Shown one piece after another: positions 10,508-21,392 of a stretch of DNA of 64,000 nt. The DNA lies in assembly GCA_010093685.1 (NCBI GenBank), contig MU006246.1:329709-393708 (forward strand). Reading direction: 5' to 3'. The stretch's first letter is position 1. Every line of letters begins with the position of its first letter. The DNA comes from Ophiobolus disseminans. Lineage: Eukaryota; Ascomycota; Dothideomycetes; Pleosporales; Phaeosphaeriaceae. The notes under the pieces were generated by a model that was given only the letters and a program-made list of their open reading frames with translations, was not told the DNA's origin and searched no databases. The translations under genes were made by a program, and so were the position numbers.

Positions 10508-11581
10508 CTAAGACGACGGGACCTTTACCTCAAATCTCCCTGTTGCTTGCGGCCTCGACAGCACCCACCGAATGCCCTCTTCAATGCAGTCGTCCCAGTA
10601 TTTCGACTCTCGCAGAGCATCGCCAAACCTCCTGTGCCCATGAGGCACGCCCTTGAACAGCGTAACGTCAGTAGGCACGTTTGCCTCCGACAACATCTTT
10701 GCGTATAACAACCCTTCATCACGCAACGGATCCAAGCCCGCGATGCCAAAGACCGTGGGCGGCAGGCCCTTCACTTCGTCCTCGGATACGTTGACAATAT
10801 TGATTTTTGTATCCTTCAGGTCGATCTTGTCTACCTTCAGTAGGCCGGTGAAGAACTCCACAACCGTTTTGGGCAAGACTGGCGCGTACTCGTTCTCGAC
10901 GTACGATGAGACCTTGAGCTTCTTGCCCGGTCCCTGGTCGTATGTTTTGTTGTCGGCTAAGCAGGGGATGATAAGGATTTGGCCGGCGAGGGTTGGTAGG
11001 TCCTTAGTGACGTCACTTTTCTTGAGATGCTGCTCCAACATCAACGATGCTGAAAGCTGGCTGCCAGCCGAGACACCACCAACGATTACTTTAGATGCAT
11101 CGCCCCCGACTTCATCGATGTTCTTGTGCAGCCATGCAAACGCATCCTCGGAGTCGTTCCACGCCGTTGGGAAAATGTGCTGTGGCGTGTGGCGATAGTT
11201 CACGTTAAGCACAATTACACCGGTCTTGATAGCGGTGTTCGCGCACGCAGCGTCCTCGGCACCGATGCTACCAAAGATGAAGCCTCCGCCATGGAAGTAC
11301 AGATAGACCGGCAGTTTTTCTGCCTCTTTCGTTTTAACCGATCGATAAGTTCGCGCTTCTATAGTCGAACCGTCCCGTGTCGGAATGGAGTAGTCCTTTG
11401 TGTGCACGTGTGCCGACAACTCCGCGAAGACTGCAGCCGAACGGTTCGCTCGCTCGGTGTTGACAGCACTTTGGAGAGCGAGTGGATCCATCGAGGTGTC
11501 AAACGTTAGAGCGGGAAGTGTCTTCTCGAGCGCAATCCAGTCATCGGATTTTCCACCATACTGGGAGAAGTCGAGAGCCAT
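10508..11581 (-). CDS. Alpha/beta-hydrolase, HSL-type esterase/lipase
   Basis: Intronless 357-residue serine esterase of the hormone-sensitive-lipase type (alpha/beta-hydrolase fold 3). The oxyanion-hole motif HGGGF follows VYLYF. The nucleophile elbow is GGVSAGS (Ser in GxSxG). The catalytic Asp is probably in GLDPLRDEG and the His in GVPHGHRRF, both in the usual order and spacing. No signal peptide is seen, so it is likely cytosolic. It starts at the ATG at 11581, divergent from the dehydrogenase at 11992 with 410 bp between. Related fungal enzymes cut carboxyl esters of xenobiotics or secondary metabolites; the substrate cannot be read from sequence. Confidence 0.9.
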   Translation of the reverse strand: MALDFSQYGGKSDDWIALEKTLPALTFDTSMDPLALQSAVNTERANRSAAVFAELSAHVHTKDYSIPTRDGSTIEARTYRSVKTKEAEKLPVYLYFHGGGFIFGSIGAEDAACANTAIKTGVIVLNVNYRHTPQHIFPTAWNDSEDAFAWLHKNIDEVGGDASKVIVGGVSAGSQLSASLMLEQHLKKSDVTKDLPTLAGQILIIPCLADNKTYDQGPGKKLKVSSYVENEYAPVLPKTVVEFFTGLLKVDKIDLKDTKINIVNVSEDEVKGLPPTVFGIAGLDPLRDEGLLYAKMLSEANVPTDVTLFKGVPHGHRRFGDALRESKYWDDCIEEGIRWVLSRPQATGRFEVKVPSS

Positions 11582-11991
11582 TGTTGGGGTTCAGGAATGG
11601 ATTTTACGATCGTTCGGATTACGGAAGCTGTTTGATCTTGGATGAGATGTTGAAGTTGGAGACCAGACAAGATATGTCTTGGTGATGTCGGTACTTCATA
11701 GACCTAGACTTGCGCCATTCACTGCCCCTCAATTAGCGCGGACGGCCTGCATGAACCGAGGTTCGCGGACCATCCGACTCCGTACGAAGTACATCGGGTC
11801 CAGATGCAACAGCCTTTCGCGAATCAATCGACATGAAGACATTTTGGTCTAGCGGTTGTGCATCAGCACCGGCTCCGAAATGGTAGCCTTGTTGTTCGGC
11901 TTTCCGGATTCGAATTGCCGAGACGGCCTGAGTTTATCACATGCGGCTTTGCTGTCTTTGCAACCCACCGAGACACCCTGACCTCGACATC
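11582..11991. promoter_or_regulatory. Bidirectional promoter between esterase and SDR
   Basis: These 410 bp lie between the divergent starts of the esterase (11581, minus) and the dehydrogenase (11992, plus). No specific element was recognised. The shared spacer hints at coordinated expression. Confidence 0.35.
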
Positions 11992-12890
11992 ATGGCTGAA
12001 ATACCATCCGAACCTCCGACAAGAGGCCTCAAAGGCAAGGTCGCCATCGTCACAGGCGCTGGTTGCGCAGGGGATGGAATTGGCAATGGCAGGGCGATAT
12101 CGATTATGCTCGCAGACGAGGGATGCAACGTACTATGCTTGGATCTGAATCTCGAATGGGCGCAAAAAACGGCAGACATAACATCCTCCAAGCTCGGTCG
12201 AGCGAAGGCAATAGCTCTGAGAGCTGACGTCACCAAAGCTGCCGACTGTGAAGCCGCAGTCAACTCGGCCCTAAAAGAGTTTGGAAGATTAGATATTCTG
12301 GTGAATAACGTCGGAATAGGTGGCGCACCCGGAACAGCTGTTGAAGTTGACATGGAAGCCTGGGCTAAGGGACTGGAAATCAACATCAGCAGTATGGTAC
12401 AGATGGCCAAGTATGCTATACCAGCCATGCAAAAGAACGAGAGCGAGTTGAAAGGGAGCATAATCAACATGGGATCGGTGGCGGGATTGAAGGGTGGTAC
12501 ACCACATTTACTCTACCCGACGAGCAAAGGTGCAGTGGTGAACATGACAAGAGCGATGTCAGCGCACCATGCGCCCCATATTCGTGTGAACTGCGTCTGT
12601 CCCGGTGTAGGTATATCCCGAAGAATCTTTATTTGCCGCTGACATCTGGCTTGTAGATGCTTTACACGCCAATGATGTACGCAGGGGGGATGACGGAGGA
12701 AGCTCGTGAAGCTCGACGGAAGCGTAGCCTATTAGGGACAGAAGGGACAGCATGGGACGCAGCATGTGCCGTCACTTTCCTAGCAAGCAATCATTCGAGA
12801 TGGATCACCGGCGCAATTCTGCCAGTAGATGCCGGCGCCACCGCGGCCGTTGGTATTGGGCTACCCAAAGCCGCCAGTGTGAATGGGTAA
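11992..12890 (+). CDS. Short-chain dehydrogenase/reductase (SDR)
   Basis: NAD(P)-dependent oxidoreductase of 282 residues with exons 11992-12606 and 12657-12890. The 50-nt intron is GTAGGT...TTGTAG in phase 0, joining VNCVCPG to MLYTPMMYAGG. The classical SDR features appear in order: VAIVTGAG..GDGIG cofactor loop (about residues 16-27), NNVG, the catalytic Ser in NMGSVAG, YPTSK (Tyr and Lys), and the C-terminal ITGAILPVDAGA. Start choice: ATG 11992 (catcATGGCT); an in-frame ATG at 11941 would add 17 unlikely residues. The substrate is unknown. It is head-to-head with the esterase, so the two may act on one compound. Confidence 0.92.
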
Positions 12891-13309
12891 AGATCGAGTT
12901 GTAAGCACATTCTGAGGTGCCAGGAGCTTTGGTCGACATTTTGTTCCATCGTTCCGTTATCGAAGATGCGGAGACAAAAGCTGGCGGTGACCTTTTCCAT
13001 ACCGAAGAACACTGCGGGGCGGAGAGTTTCCCCGATGTGGGGTAAACATGTACCATATCCACCAATAGGACTATCTCAACCCTGCGCGCCATGAAACGCT
13101 CCTCCAGCCCACCTTCATATAGAACATGTCATGGGGAAACAATCTAATTCTCCTAATCTTCCGCACGGTGTAGCAGCCATTCGTGGAACGATAGCGAAAG
13201 GCCGAGAGATGCCGAAGTTGTTCCTTTCATCTCTTCTGCTTTCCTGCAGCTGCAGTATAAGATCAACCTTTGACCAACTAATATTGGATACTGGATCACT
13301 CGCGACATC
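12891..13309. other. Intergenic, SDR 3' side and GH43 promoter
   Basis: This 419-bp spacer holds the 3' UTR of the dehydrogenase and the promoter of the arabinanase. A TATA-like run (gcagtataagatc, about 13252-13264) lies some 50 bp before the GH43 start. Nothing else was recognised. Confidence 0.35.
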
Positions 13310-14438
13310 ATGAAGTTCCTCAAGACCATCGGCACTTGCGTGCTTGCGTTGTCTTCATTCGTCGATGCAGCAAGCTTCACCAATCCTCTCAAGCCACGCG
13401 ATGGATCTGATCCACACATCTCTTTTTCTGGAGGTTACTACTGGATGATGACTACCACATGGACCGACCTCAAAGTCACACGAGCAAAGACTTTGGGTGG
13501 CTTGAAGACTGGTGAAACGAAGACAGTCTGGACAGACAAGAACGCAAACAGGTGCTGCAACATGTGGGCTGTGAGTGCTGCGAACTCAACTTGGAAGGAA
13601 TGATAAATGACTGACCTCTTTCAAGCCTGAGCTACAGTACTTGGATGGGAGCTGGTGGATCTATTATACCGCTGGTAGCAGCGCGAACCTAGACCTTCAG
13701 CGTCCTCATGTGCTCAAGGGTAAGCCAAGCCTCCATACCACCAAAATTCGGATGTTAACGAGAAGAAAGGCGGTGCTGATCCCTTCGCGCCCTATACATA
13801 CCACGCCGTCCTGACCTCGACTTGGGGTATCGACGGCAGCGTTGTTCGCTTCAACGCCCCGTGGGGCAATCAATTCGTGTGGTCCTGCATGTCCAACAAC
13901 CTCCAATCGCTCTGCATTGCACCCATGTCTGCACCTGGAAAGATCGGCGCCACCAAGGTCCTCTCGCAGCCTACTCAATCCTGGGAGAAGAACGGCGCCC
14001 CAGTCATGGAAGGCGCAGCGGCCCTGTACCACGGCGGCAAGACATACTTGACATACTCCGCATCGTACTGTTGGACGCCGAATTACAGCTTGGGCTTGTT
14101 GACCTGGAATGGCAGCGGTGACCCAGCATTGGCGGCTAGCTGGAAGAAGACTGGACCGGTTTTGACGAGTGCTAACGGCAACTACGGACCTGGGCACAAT
14201 GGGTGAGTCTTGATTGTTGGAAGTTGAAGAGTAACACTGATCATGGAGTAGCTTCTTTAACAGCCCCGACAATACCGAGGTCTGGAACGTGTACCATGCG
14301 ACAGCGAACAGCGCTGGGGCTTGCGACGGTAACAGGTATACAATGGCGCAGAAGGTGAACTGGAACTCCGACGGTAGTCCAAACTTTGGCTCTCCGGCGA
14401 AACTCGGGACGACGATCACTGGGCCTTCTGGGGAGTGA
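13310..14438 (+). CDS. Secreted GH43 arabinanase / arabinofuranosidase
   Basis: Plant cell-wall-degrading glycoside hydrolase family 43 enzyme, most like the exo-alpha-1,5-L-arabinanase subgroup; it releases arabinose from arabinan side chains of pectin. Four exons: 13310-13570, 13626-13719, 13770-14202 and 14252-14438, with introns of 55, 50 and 49 nt, all GT-AG; 324 residues. A signal peptide covers about residues 1-20 (MKFLKTIGTCVLALSSFVDA). The family pattern follows: SDPHISFSGGYYW (catalytic-base Asp region), then across intron 1 NMWAPELQYLDGSWWIYYTAG, across intron 2 HVLKGGADPF, and across intron 3 GPGHNGFFNSPDNTEVWNVYHA. Each splice restores a conserved motif, so the model is firm. Substrate subgroup is by resemblance and not certain. 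Confidence 0.9.
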
Positions 14439-15355
14439 GTCTTGCTCCGACGATTCTTAAGCAAGGCTATGATCTCAATGTTTTTCGTTTCCGCCGGTCG
14501 TATGCATAGTATCGCAAGTTGAACGAACATACGCTCGTGCGGAGAAATACAACAATCAATGTTTATCAACCTCGGCGCAAGCCAAGATATGAAAGTGTAA
14601 ACTGCCGTTTGCAAAAGCTGTGCATCTGATGACATCGCGCAAGTTCACGCAGATGCTTGATGGGAAGGTAACCCGATGCTTCTAGATGCATTGTGATCTA
14701 CGTTGTAGTATTAGCTCCTGGGACCGTCGCAAGAGGGCCGTCGACCATCCAGGTGCCGAACGAAGGCAATCCTACTTGCCTTTGCGATTGAAGACAGGTT
14801 GGACCGTCTAGGACGAGTACTTGTCTTCGCGTCGCGTACGCCTTGCCGACGAATAGACTGGTTCATAGTCCATGGTGATCTCTGGGCCTAAAACCATGAC
14901 CTGAATAATCGCGCAGCTGGATGTAAGTTAAATTCTGAGGAATGGTTGATGGAGCCAAACTTGGGAGCAGATGAGGCGGTCCGACGCGTCTCATCACTAG
15001 CGCATGCACGTTCCCCAACCTCCTGCATCCGTGCTCGGCGGACCCAAGACCCTGCATCTCTTCGGAACGTGTCTTTTGCACCACATCTCAACCGCGTACA
15101 CTTGGAGACGACGACAGCGCCCGCAAGACACTGTTCTTCAGCTAATCGACATGGAATCAGAAGCTCTCCCACACAGCACGATCCTCATCAGCTATGGCGC
15201 AATATAACCCCGCAATGTTACCATCATGGTTTCAAGGGAGCAGATCGACGAAATCAGGGGATTCGTTATGCTTTATGCGTATATATAGAGACCAACAGGG
15301 TGCTGTATGATCTCAAGATTCCGAAATAACAGCCAATTTCTCACTACCACTAACA
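14439..15355. other. 0.9-kb intergenic region, nothing recognised
   Basis: No supported gene. The short open frames on both strands (for example 14946-15329, plus) lack domain signals. A TATA-like run (gcgtatatatagag) around 15277-15290 lies about 70 bp before the carbonic anhydrase start and is its probable core promoter. Confidence 0.35.
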
Positions 15356-15918
15356 ATGTCGACCAATGGAGAGCAAAATATCGTAAAGGGCAACAAGGAG
15401 TATGCTGCTTCCTTCACGCAAGGACATCTAGCGCTCCCGCCTAGTCAGAACTATGCTGTTGGTACGTACACGCGGATCATCATAGATGGGCAATGTTGAC
15501 ACTTCCTCCTCGTCTAGTGACATGCATGGACGCTCGAATCGATCCCACCTCCGCCTTCGGCATACCCCTCGGCGCCGCTCACGTCATTCGTAATGCCGGA
15601 GCCTCTGCCCGCGACGCCTTCCGCTCGATTGTGATATCGCAACAACTCCTCGGCACGACTGAAGTGCTGCTGGTCAAGCACACCGGGTGTGGCATGTTGA
15701 CGTTCGATAACGACACGGCGAAGGGCCTTGTGAAGAAGAACAAGGGAGAGGCAGCGGCAAAGGAGGTCGAGGATCTGGACTTCCTCACGTTTCCCGACCT
15801 TGAGGCAGAGGTCAAGAGTGATGTTGAGTGGCTGCGGGGTAGGGCCGTGGAAGAGGGCATCAATTTCACAGGCTGGATCTATGAGGTTGAGACCGGGAAG
15901 GCGAGACAGGTCGTGTAG
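15356..15918 (+). CDS. Beta-class carbonic anhydrase-like protein
   Basis: Small zinc enzyme interconverting CO2 and bicarbonate. Exon 1 is 15356-15461; the 56-nt intron 15462-15517 runs GTACGT...CTAG; exon 2 is 15518-15918; 168 residues. The splice creates VTCMDARIDP, the first zinc-ligand motif (Cys plus the Asp/Arg dyad). HTGCGM follows about 55 residues later with the His and second Cys ligands. This is the short ascomycete beta-CA form, much shorter than plant enzymes. No targeting peptide is obvious, so it is probably cytosolic. Confidence 0.9.
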
Positions 15919-16353
15919 GCACTAGGTACTGGTTTAGTATTATTTCGACTCTATCTCGCATATTTTCTTTGCTCCGAACGTGATGTACTTTTGCTCACTG
16001 GTAGAAAGTAGTGGGAAGGCTTAATGGTGAGTGGCTGTGTAAATGGTAACTACTACACTTGGCAGTGCAACAGTCGTCAATTTCTGGTACAATGAATTTT
16101 TTTTTCATTGCCATTGCGATTGTGAAGTCCCGACTCATGTTGTCTCCAGAGTCTGATGATCAACTTTATACGCCTCGCCCAATATGGACTTAGCGCCGGG
16201 AAGTACGGTTCCATGTGCGCCGTTGTCACTTAATCTCGAGGAAGTTGCACCACCAACACCAAACTACACTCTGCGTCGAACTCGCCTCTCCGAATTCGAA
16301 CGCAGCTGCACAACACTCGACTCACTACCACGACTTATATCTACACTGCGTCA
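15919..16353. other. Intergenic, 435 bp
   Basis: 3' UTR of the carbonic anhydrase and promoter of the F-box gene. A T-rich run (attttttttt) lies near 16096-16105. No other feature was seen. Confidence 0.3.
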
Positions 16354-17709
16354 ATGGCGGAACCTACGGCAACACTCGAGAGATTGCCGGATGAGCTGAT
16401 TCTCGAGGTCGTGAATTACCTTGGCTGCATTCTCTCCCACGAGCCACAGTCAACCGCGTTCAAAAAGAAACAGGAAGAAACGGCAAGGCAACGCGAAAAC
16501 CATCAAAGACAACTGGCCCTCCACGCGCTCTGCCTAACATCCCATCGGTTTCGGAGAATCACGACTCCGATGCTGTACACATCATTCGTCTCGGCTGCCA
16601 CATCGTACTCCTTCAAGCCTCTCCAGCTCTTCCATCGCACTGTATGCAATGCAGGTCCTGCAGCGGGTCTTCAGAATCGCCTCGCTGAGTATTTGCTCTA
16701 CGTTGAGAATCGATTGTCAGATTATCTAGGCAACAGCCTCTACAAAGATACTGAGTCGGATGATGCGATTCTCATGGTTACTGAATACTTTCGCCTCCTT
16801 GCCGACATTGTGAACCATGCACCAAATCTACAGCACCTCACTGTTGTCAGCTTGGAGGCTAATGAGGTGTCGTTCTGGAAGCATATCCTGCCCAATGATG
16901 GAAACCAGTCTTTGACTACGATACCAAACCATGGTTTCCAAAAATTGCAGTCACTGTCTTTTCAAACTCACACAAAAGCCTATCGTCTTGATTCTCCCGT
17001 AGCCTCATTTCGCCGCATTTGCTCTGCGATGACTGCCGCGCCCATGCTCACAGACCTGAGGGCTTCTGGCGTCATGACAAACGATACAAATTTGCCATTG
17101 TCTGGAGCGTTCACACGAGTGCAACGCATGGAGATCACAGAATGCGTTCTTGATTTTGCGGAGATGTCAGAATTATGGGCGGCTTGCAATGGGCTGCGAC
17201 ACATTATCTGTGAATGGGCATTTCTCGACCACGAACGAGGATCGCCAGCACACCTCTATGAAGGACTACTTCGGCATGAAAATTCACTGGAGACGCTTCA
17301 TCTAGACATGAGAGAGGTACGAATGGGATGGCCTGAGAGGCTTGGCTCGCTGCAATCATTCGCAGCTCTGCAATCGTTGGGCCTATGCGAGCGTGCTCTG
17401 GGCATTGAATTGAACTTGCTCGATTGTCCGACGGTGGTGCCGCAAGAGGGCATATCTGGTTTGATACCACAAACTTTGAAGAGCTTCGCGCTGTTTTTGC
17501 GATACGGACATATCCCCGGCTTCGACGCTCAAATTGACGAAGCGACTGCTTTGTTCAGTCTCGCAGAGCAGAGTGCCTACGCAGAGTCGGATTTGAGAGT
17601 GGTCACGTTGAGATATGGGCGTGAACTCAATGCACCGATTCTTACCAAGGCATTTGACACCGCCGGCGTGCACTTGGAGCTTGTTAACGAGGGGAAAGCC
17701 AAGCCATGA
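16354..17709 (+). CDS. F-box protein with leucine-rich C-terminus
   Basis: Intronless 451-residue protein. Residues about 9-60 form an F-box-like segment (LERLPDELILEVVNYLG) split by a charged insert, then LALHALCLTSHRFRRITTPMLY, the usual end of fungal F-box domains. The remainder has irregular leucine-rich segments (NLQHLTVVSLEANEVSFW, LETLHLDMREV, FAALQSLGLCERAL). F-box proteins dock substrates to SCF ubiquitin ligases through Skp1 (family knowledge). The target is unknown. The start ATG at 16354 lies in a good context (gtcaATGGCG). Confidence 0.8.
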   Translation: MAEPTATLERLPDELILEVVNYLGCILSHEPQSTAFKKKQEETARQRENHQRQLALHALCLTSHRFRRITTPMLYTSFVSAATSYSFKPLQLFHRTVCNAGPAAGLQNRLAEYLLYVENRLSDYLGNSLYKDTESDDAILMVTEYFRLLADIVNHAPNLQHLTVVSLEANEVSFWKHILPNDGNQSLTTIPNHGFQKLQSLSFQTHTKAYRLDSPVASFRRICSAMTAAPMLTDLRASGVMTNDTNLPLSGAFTRVQRMEITECVLDFAEMSELWAACNGLRHIICEWAFLDHERGSPAHLYEGLLRHENSLETLHLDMREVRMGWPERLGSLQSFAALQSLGLCERALGIELNLLDCPTVVPQEGISGLIPQTLKSFALFLRYGHIPGFDAQIDEATALFSLAEQSAYAESDLRVVTLRYGRELNAPILTKAFDTAGVHLELVNEGKAKP

Positions 17710-18552
17710 TACTGACCGCTGCCGACAAACACTATACGCGCCTCACAAGACGATAACGAAGGTCGGGACCTTCAGGATGCCAGACCTTTCCGTGTGTAAG
17801 CACCGTTTGCATCGGATGGCGGCAAGCGACTTGACGAATCACAATGGATGCCATCGGAATGGTAGGAAGGGTTCCCACACTTGGAACTACAACAAGGTGC
17901 TCGAACCCAGACCGGTGGCTCCAAGTACCAGAGATCGCGATCAGTTGAGAATCGGCGGCAGAGAGGGCAATTCATGCTTCGTGAGAGGCCAGTCTCACCT
18001 TGGCTGCCACTCAGCGATTGCTGCCATGCCTTCTTTGCCTTTACTTGGAGTGAGAAACTGGTTTCAAGTTTCTGCTTAGTCTTGCAAGATTGGCATTTAC
18101 CTTGGCTCTCAGTCACCACGAGCAGACCTCACCGCTGAGATAGGCCTTGAACGCTACTAGCAAGGCTATAAAGCTACTATACTGCCGCCGTCAACCACTC
18201 TCTGCTTTTACTCTTCTTACTTGACAGTTTGTCCCGCTCGACAGACCTTCTTCCTCAGCTCCACTACATTTGGAGCAGCCCCCAAAGACAACCGTAAGTT
18301 GACTATCCGCCCAGTTGCTCGGCCTTGATTTCTATCGAGCGCCCAGAATACTCAATAGTTGCCTGCAGACTCGATTTTATTTGCTTACCTTGGCCTTCCC
18401 TGAAGACTGCTGCGCGCCCAAAGTAGGCTCACTTGCATTTGCATGTATCAATCTCTTGGCTTATATTTCAGTTCCAAGTCATCACCCTGTCCATTCGACC
18501 AGAGCAGCCTTCAACCATCAGCGCACCTAGTTCAGTACCCCAGACAACGACT
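17710..18552 (+). promoter_or_regulatory. Promoter and probable 5' UTR intron of the coiled-coil gene
   Basis: An 843-bp region before the ATG at 18553. GGCTATAAAG near 18164-18173 is a plausible TATA box. Further on, a GTAAGT donor near 18294 and a TTTCAG acceptor near 18470 could bound a 5' UTR intron of about 180 nt. No protein-coding signal is convincing here. Confidence 0.35.
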
Positions 18553-20711
18553 ATGATGACCAAACCCGAGCACAAGCATGATGTCGCGACCTCGCCTGTC
18601 CAGGACGACTTCGCGGTGAAGACCATCGACGCCGACCAGGTCACGACTGTTAACGGTCCGGTCATCGATGTCAGCATTTCGTCATCTGGATCTGCTACAT
18701 CACCATCTGACCTCGACGCATCAAGCGACTCAGACAAGTCTGCACTCGACGCGACATGCCATTCGCCAGAACTTCGCGCCGAAGAGGGTATGAGCGACAC
18801 TACACTCAAAGACTGTGAGGTTCGTGAAGAAATGCTCGAGAGTATACACGGTCAGAAGGTTGTCTCTCCTGTTGAGGTTGAGGAGTCTGCCGAGCTCAAG
18901 GACGCTGTAGCTCGGGAGGTAGTTGCAGACGGTGACTCCGGTGTGTATTGATTCTTGGAGGAAGGTGTGTTGCTGACATTAGTGCAGAACTCACCAGCGG
19001 GGAAGACGCCACTGCCATCCAGGGTGACAAAGGCCACGAGGAAGATGAAGATACCTCTCCTCTCTCACACGCGATCGCAAAAGACCCGGACACCATCGAC
19101 CGTTCTCTCGAACCTGCCATAATCGGCCTACCCGCCTCACCATTTGTAGCTCCTCGGAGTACTCGGGAGGTCATTGACCCGAGCCGCTCAACTGCTGCAG
19201 ATGAAGATGCTACTGCGAGTAGTGGCGATAAATCTGTCGATGAAGTCATTGATCGGCCTCATCATACACATAGTCTACCGCCGCACTTGCGCTCAGACAT
19301 GCAGTTACCAGCAGTGCGACAGCTAGGTTCCTCAGAGTCTCAGGTATGGCAGTATGAAGAAGGTTGAACATAGCAAAACTAATTCACGCAGCACTCGGCC
19401 ACGCCGCTTGCACGTCGCTACTCCGACTATCCTCGTGCTCCGCGCCAACAGTACCCACATAACTCGTACAACAACTATCGTTCGGACGGCGGAGGCCGGG
19501 AAGAGTTGGCACGCATGAACGCTCTGCTCATGAAGACGCGCAACGAGCTTGAAGTTGAGCGAAGGAAGAACGCTAACCTGCGCAAGACTGTCGAACTCGA
19601 GAAGGAGACTGTCCTGGATACTGCACTTTCGGTCCTGACAACGGACCTTTTCAAGAAGCAGGCCATGACACTCAACCACCAGGCAAAGGTCCAAGCCAAG
19701 GAGCGCGACATACAGTACCGTCAGGCTCGTATCGAGCAGCTCGAGGTCTACTTGAGTGAGGGTCAGAAGCAGGTGTACCGCTATAATGAAGGACTGGACG
19801 GTGGGCCTACAATGGCCGAAGTCGATCGTGAACACAACCGTATTCAGGCTGAGCTCAACGCTCAAAAGGCTGTCGAGGATATCCAGGCGAAGGTATCATA
19901 CCATCAGCAAATACTTCAACAACGCGAGGCAGCCCTGCGGATGCGTGAGGAGCAGTACAAAGCTCTCATCCGCGCTCGCTTCGAGGCTGAGATGGTCCAG
20001 AAGGCCATGCCAGATATGGAGGCCAAGCTCGACGAGGTTGCACATATTGAGTACAACCACGGTTTCGGCGCTGGCAGGGCGGCTGGTCGTGCTGAGGCTG
20101 AAGAAGAGGCTCGCCAAAAGGGGTTCCTGGAGGGATACGGTGCCTGTTACCGCTCTCAGATCACGATCAGCAATTTCCGTCAAGGCCTCATTTCTCGCGA
20201 TAGCCCAGAGTTGGACTTTTTGTTTGACCCTGCACATGCGGATAACATGTTCACCATGGGCGCGCGTGTCAGCGGAGCAGAGTGCAGGAAAGAGAAGGCA
20301 TTGTTGCCACACATGGCTCAGCGGAAGGAAGTCCCGGCGGACAAGGAGCCCAGCGTACAGCACCGAATCGAAGAGCCGGCCATGCAGAGGAAGCCAGAGG
20401 AGTCAGTGCGCAGGTAAGTCACCGCGTAGACCTTCAGGCTCTTGTTTTGCAGAACACTAACATTGACCAGACTTGCTCTTGCGCCGCGCCCTACCTTTGC
20501 CAGCGAGCTCCGCGGTGCCCAAACCATGCACAACGGCCATTTCGTTCTCGCCAATGGCTCTGGTTCGTCCTCGCCGGCATCTACTCCCAAGATCGGCTCA
20601 AATGGCGGCAGCGGCGGTGGCATGACACGTCGCATGGATGAGGAGAACAAGGGCAGGTCTATCATCAAGTATGAGGAGGCTGAGGAGAGCGACTTGATCG
20701 ACCTGTACTAG
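18553..20711 (+). CDS. Large coiled-coil protein of unknown function
   Basis: A 668-residue protein in four exons: 18553-18940, 18988-19343, 19392-20413 and 20471-20711 (introns 47, 48 and 57 nt, GT-AG, all in phase). No named family is recognised. The first 240 residues are acidic and Ser/Asp-rich, probably disordered. A basic, Tyr/Arg/Asn-rich patch follows (about 250-280). A long charged coiled coil then extends from about 285 to 465 (ELARMNALLMKTRNELEVER onward). A Gly/Ala motif (YNHGFGAGRAAGRAEAEEEA) sits at its end, and the tail is Ser/Gly-rich. The look is that of a structural or cytoskeletal/septal scaffold, but this is only an impression. The start is the first of two adjacent ATGs after the putative 5' UTR intron. 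Confidence 0.78.
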
Positions 20712-21392
20712 AAGGAGCCAGGTGGAGATTACGGTTTTGGCATGAGAAGAGGCGAAAATTGGGACTGGAATCGGGGTTTGGATTTTAAGCGATAGTTATG
20801 GGCTTTCTCGATCACATGGGCTGGTTGTAACACTGGCAGTGTACAAATGATGATAACCGAGGAGGAGGACTCGAGACGATGGTGTATCATATACACCATT
20901 AGCATACCCTGAATATCCTCATCATATAACAACTTACTCCATGGCAGTTGAATTGCATTTGAAGACAGACAGCAGACAGCATACCAAGCTGGATGTACAT
21001 TCGAGTGGTGAGGAGCCGTCAGTCACGTGCATCCAGGCCCCCGGGGCCCGATGGGTTCGCTATCCCGATGTGGAAATTACCTCGGCCGTGGTGTCGTCGA
21101 ATCACGGGCCGACGCGCATGGGGGGAGGTCACCACCAGCCCCCTCGGGTCGCACGATCTGCGAGGAGAGTTGACGTTTGACGTTTGGAGCGCTGTGTTTG
21201 TTTCATCGTTATATTTCGGAATTGGGGCGCATCGCATTCCATCACCCTCTCGCTGCCTACACTACCTAGCGAGGGCACTGTAAATCGCATTGGGCTACAA
21301 GCATCGCATCGACACACCCACCCACCGCGCATCGCGAGCTCCAGACCCCTTCCCCACGCGACTCGACGACGCTCGGCCCCAACCACAACGAG
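20712..21392. other. Intergenic, 681 bp
   Basis: Holds the 3' UTR of the coiled-coil gene and the promoter of PEX3. No RNA gene, repeat or extra reading frame was supported. Confidence 0.3.
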